Positions 60,517 through 64,000 of a stretch of 64,000 nt of DNA are shown here, piece by piece. The notes under the pieces were generated by a model. The model saw nothing but the letters and a program-made list of their open reading frames with translations. It made no database searches and was not told the DNA's origin. The stretch is from Cerrena zonata (taxonomy: Eukaryota > Basidiomycota > Agaricomycetes > Polyporales > Cerrenaceae): the NCBI GenBank assembly GCA_038087015.1, contig JASBNA010000043.1, forward strand, positions 310,001-374,000, in the 5' to 3' direction. The translations under genes and the position numbers were made by a program. Positions within the stretch are counted from its first letter, which is position 1. Every line of letters starts with the position of its first letter.

Positions 60517-61142
60517 ATTACACTATATAAGCAACCAATATCAACGCAATACTCCCAAACTTTCCTATAAAATATATATATATATTCATATATATATTAA
60601 TACTTCTATATATATATTCGTATACTGATAGATATACGGGTCGGTGATACTATAGCCATATACGGGTCGGTGATACTATAGCTTTCCGGGTTATCACCGA
60701 AAACTAAAATTAATTCCACCGTACACGCGAACGGCTCTCGCGGAATACAACTTACTCCATGTAGCAGGTGTGTCGCGTGCTGTCGGAGTGTCGAAAAAGG
60801 CCAGGCGTTCTGCGACCTAGGGCTCGCGCCCCTTCTTCGCACGTGCCGCCAGTCGAGGCCGTCCGTGTTGCACCCGTGCACCGCGCGGTGTGGGTCTAGT
60901 TAAACGGGAGCCAAAAGCGCGGTCACGTGCCCGCATCGCTAACTTTCCTGGCAGTTTCAACCTGTACACAGTCCCAGTAACAAAATTTTTCATCAGATTT
61001 TCTCATTGGAACCCAAAACCCAGTAAGAAATTTTTTCCTTTCTCTGAAAAAAAAAAAACCACCTAAAGGAGGTACTTTTATAGTAACAGTTAAGAAGATA
61101 GTATTCGATCCTTTAGCATATAATATAGAATCACCGTCAAAG
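60517..61142. promoter_or_regulatory. divergent MFS / RPS0 promoter with Cbf1- and Tbf1-like sites
   Basis: AT-dinucleotide tract at 60560-60620; two 26-bp direct repeats starting ATATACGGGTCGGTGATACT at 60632 and 60658. TGTCGCG at 60771-60777 is preceded by CATGTAGCA, which also precedes the motif at 34779. TAGGGCT (60818-60824) is close to the Tbf1 core. CACGTG at 60840-60845 and GTCACGTG at 60922-60929 are Cbf1-like, and CACCGCGCGGTG (60879-60890) is a perfect 12-bp palindrome. Tbf1 plus Cbf1 is the reported pairing on Candida ribosomal-protein promoters, which fits RPS0. Confidence 0.6.
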
Positions 61143-62106
61143 ATGTCCTTACCTGCTTCCTTCGATTTAACTCCAGAAGATGCTAAATTATTATTAGCTG
61201 CCAACGTTCACTTGGGTTCCAAGAATGTTCAAGTATGTACCGATTTGAAAAATTTTGAAAAGTTTAAGGACTCGTAAAGAATGAAGGGGGGAACTGAAGA
61301 ATGAATGAGTAATGATTGATGAGAAGAGAAGAAAACGAAAGACTGGTCCTTATTTCGACGTTTCAAATGATAAGATGATATACTAACAATATTTTTAGGT
61401 TCACAACAAACCATATGTTTATAAAACCAGACCAGATGGTGTTAACGTTATTAACGTTGGTAAAACTTGGGAAAAAATTGTTTTAGCTGCTAGAATTATT
61501 GCTGCTATTCCAAATGCTTCTGATGTTGCTGTTTGTTCATCAAGAACTTTTGGTCAAAGAGCTGTTTTAAAATTTGCTGCTCACACCGGTTCTACTCCAA
61601 TTGCTGGTAGATTCACCCCAGGTAACTTCACCAATTATATCACTAGATCTTTCAAAGAACCAAGATTAGTTGTTGTTACTGATCCAAGAACTGATGCTCA
61701 AGCTATCAAAGAATCTTCTTACGTTAACATTCCAGTTATTGCTTTAACCGATGTTGATTCTCCAACTGAATACGTTGATGTTGCTATTCCTTGTAATAAT
61801 AAAGGTAAACACTCCATTGGTTTAATCTGGTGGTTATTAGCTAGAGAAGTTTTAAGATTAAGAGGTGTTATCCCAGATAGAACTACTGAATGGTCTGTCA
61901 TGCCAGATTTATATTTCTACAGAGATCCTGAAGAAGTTGAACAAGCTACTGCTGAAGAAGCCAGAGCTGGTGATGCTGAAGAATCTACTGAAGCTCCAGT
62001 TGCTGAAGCTGAAGCTGAATGGGACACTGCTGAAACTAATGTTGAAGATTGGGCTGATTCTGGTGTCACTCCTGCTGGTGAAGAAGCTGCTGCTTCTAAC
62101 TGGTAA
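61143..62106 (+). CDS. RPS0: 40S ribosomal protein uS2 (RPS0/RPSA), one intron
   Basis: Small-subunit protein needed for 40S maturation; laminin-receptor-precursor family. Exon 1 is 61143-61232 ([20 protein letters not shown]...VQ) and exon 2 is 61399-62106 ([19 protein letters not shown]...), 265 residues in all. Conserved [49 protein letters not shown] and [17 protein letters not shown] are present. The acidic C-terminal tail ends in W (AAASNW), as in yeast. No CTG codon is used, as expected for a highly expressed CTG-clade gene. Confidence 0.96.
61233..61398 (+). other. RPS0 intron, 166 nt
   Basis: 5' splice site GTATGT at 61233, branch point TACTAAC at 61381-61387, 3' splice site TTTTTAG ending at 61398; only 11 nt from branch point to acceptor. 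Splicing joins ...AAT GTT CAA with GTT CAC AAC in frame. No snoRNA boxes were convincing inside. Confidence 0.95.
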
Positions 62107-63064
62107 GTTATATATTTAAATCATTAAAGTATATATCCTGCTTTTCCTTCTATAATATATATTAAACCCCCGTTTTATCGTTAAAAAAGAAAAAAAAAAC
62201 TCTCCTTAGGTCAGTTCATCTGTCTTTATGTTACTATAGTTTAGGTTTTAGTTTTAATATAAAAAAAATCATATAATCTATTAATTTTTAATCTTATATT
62301 CATTAATAAATTAACTTATTCTAGTTATAGTTATTATAGTTAACTATTTTTTTTCAAAGGTTACCCGCAGCTCATCTGCTCGATATAAAAACTCTGCAAT
62401 CCCATCACCATTTTCCCTACTTCTACTTTCTTCTTTAATTTAGTTACCACGGATAATGCCCTTAAAATCAAATAAAACCTAGTTGATTTTGGTCGCCATG
62501 TGTTTACACAGTTTCGTTATATTGATGGTAATCGTTCTGATTACTGTCGAACAAACGAAATAGACTACTTTCAATGACCCCCTTTCTTTTTTCCAGATAC
62601 TACCGGGTTTTCTTTAAAGGTATTCTTTAGAGCTTACTTTCTATCGGTAGGATTGTTCCCCCATATATTTTGTTTATACTTTTTATGGTTTTTAAAGCAT
62701 TGTTTGTTTTAATGGGGTTTTCCAAGATCAACAAAACCCGGTTTATCGTGTTTCTTTTCCCCCATAAAATTAGCACTTCATGCCCGGGTTATATTCCCAC
62801 CCGTAAATGTAACCTTTATACTGCTGTAGTTGTAGCCTCGAGCCTTGTTATCGTGAAGCATTTTTGCTGGAGACGCGAGTTTAAATTCAAAAATACGTGA
62901 TTCTCGTTTTTTTCGGTTTATCACTAAAACGGGTATGTTTTGTTTCTGGGAGGTTTTAAATGCCGGTTTAATGTATGGAAACTGTTTCAACTTATTATAA
63001 ATATTTGTTATAAGTCTTGTTGAAAGTAGGACTTTGTTAAAAGTATAAGTTTTCAGAGAGTAAG
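62107..63064. other. RPS0-SMI1 intergenic
   Basis: 958 bp of AT-rich sequence. RPS0 3' UTR with A/T runs to about 62350, then the promoter side of SMI1. The 76-codon ORF at 62670 has no recognisable content. Nothing else seen. Confidence 0.4.
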
Positions 63065-64000
63065 ATGAAGCTATCCAAAAAGTTCCAGGAATTTATTTAT
63101 TCAATAAGTACCAATGATAAATATTCTGAATTTGATTCTAGAAAATCGTTTAATAGAATAAATAAACCTGAAAGTGAAGAAAACCTTCTATATTCCCATC
63201 ACAATCAAAGCGTAACTGGATTCGGAGGTGGTTCTTTTGGTCTTGAAAATGAACATCAATTTAGTCAACAAATTGATGGCGTTCATGAAGTTAGATTAGC
63301 TTGGAGACATATTAAGAATTGGTTAACTAAATACTCGCCCGATTTGAATAGTTCATTATCAAGTCCTTGCACAGTATCCGATTTGAATGATTTTCAAAAA
63401 GATTTAGGGGTTAAATTACCAAATTGTTTGATTGAATTTTTCAAATTAACCGATGGACAATCTAATTTTAATGATAATGGTAGTGGAGGCTTGATATTTG
63501 GATTAAAATTAATGTCAATTGATGAAATTGTAGTAATGACAGAGAACTGGAGGAAAGTTGCTAAAAATTTGAATAATGAATTATCCCAAATTAAACTGAA
63601 TAATAAATTGCAAGAATTGAAAAAATTACAATTAAGTCATAATCAAAATCAATTAAATCAATCCACTTCCGAGAATAAATCTCCTCCAACTCCGATTTCG
63701 CCTCTCGGTTCTCATCCGTACTCTGGTCCAACTTCTTCTGCTTCGTCTCTTGATTTGGGCCATCGTTCTTCTCTTTTAACGAATCATTCGGAAAATCATA
63801 ATGTGAATCATATTAGATCTTCCATCGATTCAAATAATTCAAACTTTCCTAACTTGAAACATTCTCCTTCCTCTTCCTCTGCATCAAATCATATTCCTCA
63901 ACAGCGTTCAATACCTCCGGATTGTATCCATTCAACTTACGCCCATCCAATGTGGATTCCAATAATAACTGATCAAACTGGTAATTGTATCGGTCTTGAT
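63065..64000 (+). CDS. SMI1: Smi1/Knr4 cell-wall synthesis regulator, 3' end beyond window
   Basis: Scaffold regulator of cell-wall integrity signalling and glucan synthesis. 312 codons from ATG 63065 are open to the window edge. The start MKLSKKFQEFIYSISTNDKY is typical of Knr4. The SUKH/SMI1-KNR4 core follows at about 75-180: VHEVRLAWRHIKNWL, TVSDLNDFQKDLGVKLPNCL, FKLTDGQSNFNDNG, GGLIFGLKLMSIDEIV. A Ser/Asn/Pro-rich insert of about 95 residues precedes HPMWIPIITDQTGNCIGLD. The insert is longer than I recall for S. cerevisiae. Frame intact as far as seen. Confidence 0.93.
   Translation, partial: MKLSKKFQEFIYSISTNDKYSEFDSRKSFNRINKPESEENLLYSHHNQSVTGFGGGSFGLENEHQFSQQIDGVHEVRLAWRHIKNWLTKYSPDLNSSLSSPCTVSDLNDFQKDLGVKLPNCLIEFFKLTDGQSNFNDNGSGGLIFGLKLMSIDEIVVMTENWRKVAKNLNNELSQIKLNNKLQELKKLQLSHNQNQLNQSTSENKSPPTPISPLGSHPYSGPTSSASSLDLGHRSSLLTNHSENHNVNHIRSSIDSNNSNFPNLKHSPSSSSASNHIPQQRSIPPDCIHSTYAHPMWIPIITDQTGNCIGLD

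Noticed and set aside
61233..61398. Intronic snoRNA in RPS0
   Set aside because: TTGATGA and CTGA-like strings exist but not in a spaced C/D arrangement.

Overview
The window is nuclear DNA of a budding yeast, most likely from the CTG clade (Candida/Lodderomyces/Spathaspora-type). It is AT-rich, with compact, almost intron-free genes on both strands. The one clear spliced gene (RPS0) has yeast-type GTATGT, TACTAAC and TAG signals. A 59-residue complex I subunit gene is present, and complex I is absent from Saccharomyces. GCN4 has three short upstream ORFs, as I recall for C. albicans. One CTG codon in MSH3 falls where MutS proteins carry Ser/Thr. All of this is by eye and memory; no search was run.

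Layout. 0-12.5 kb: 3' part of HSP104, then TIF6, STT4 and an FLC-family membrane protein, all intact on +. 12.8-17.8 kb: a decayed stretch on - with a GST relic, remnants of one or two unrecognised genes, a phenolic acid decarboxylase with a broken 5' end, and an intact zinc-type oxidoreductase. 18.2-21.3 kb: a four-TM protein and tRNA-Lys(UUU). 22-30.7 kb: KGD2, an unrecognised helical protein, TRM112, an Fpk1/Kin82 kinase, PIR1. 31-38.3 kb: a frameshifted SET methyltransferase, pirin, a C2H2 factor with tandem coding repeats, an NDUFB2-like subunit. 38.3-50.7 kb: a frameshifted DUF2433 metallophosphoesterase-like gene, AVO2, MSH3, a Cld1/Ict1-type hydrolase frameshifted just before its catalytic His, SNA4, UBX4. 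51-64 kb: GCN4 with uORFs and a frameshift in its bZIP, a U1A/U2B''-type RNA-binding protein, GPI1 with an ORF 4 bp upstream, two tandem MFS genes (the second frameshifted), RPS0, and the start of SMI1/KNR4.

The most notable pattern is about ten single-base frameshifts in six genes whose protein sequence is otherwise conserved, alongside about 35 kb of intact coding sequence. Either the assembly has local indel errors or non-essential genes are recently broken; GCN4 is the key test case. A second pattern is an unidentified GC-rich motif, TGTCGCGC with A-rich flank, recurring in several intergenic regions. I found no transposon, CRISPR array, virus or rRNA.
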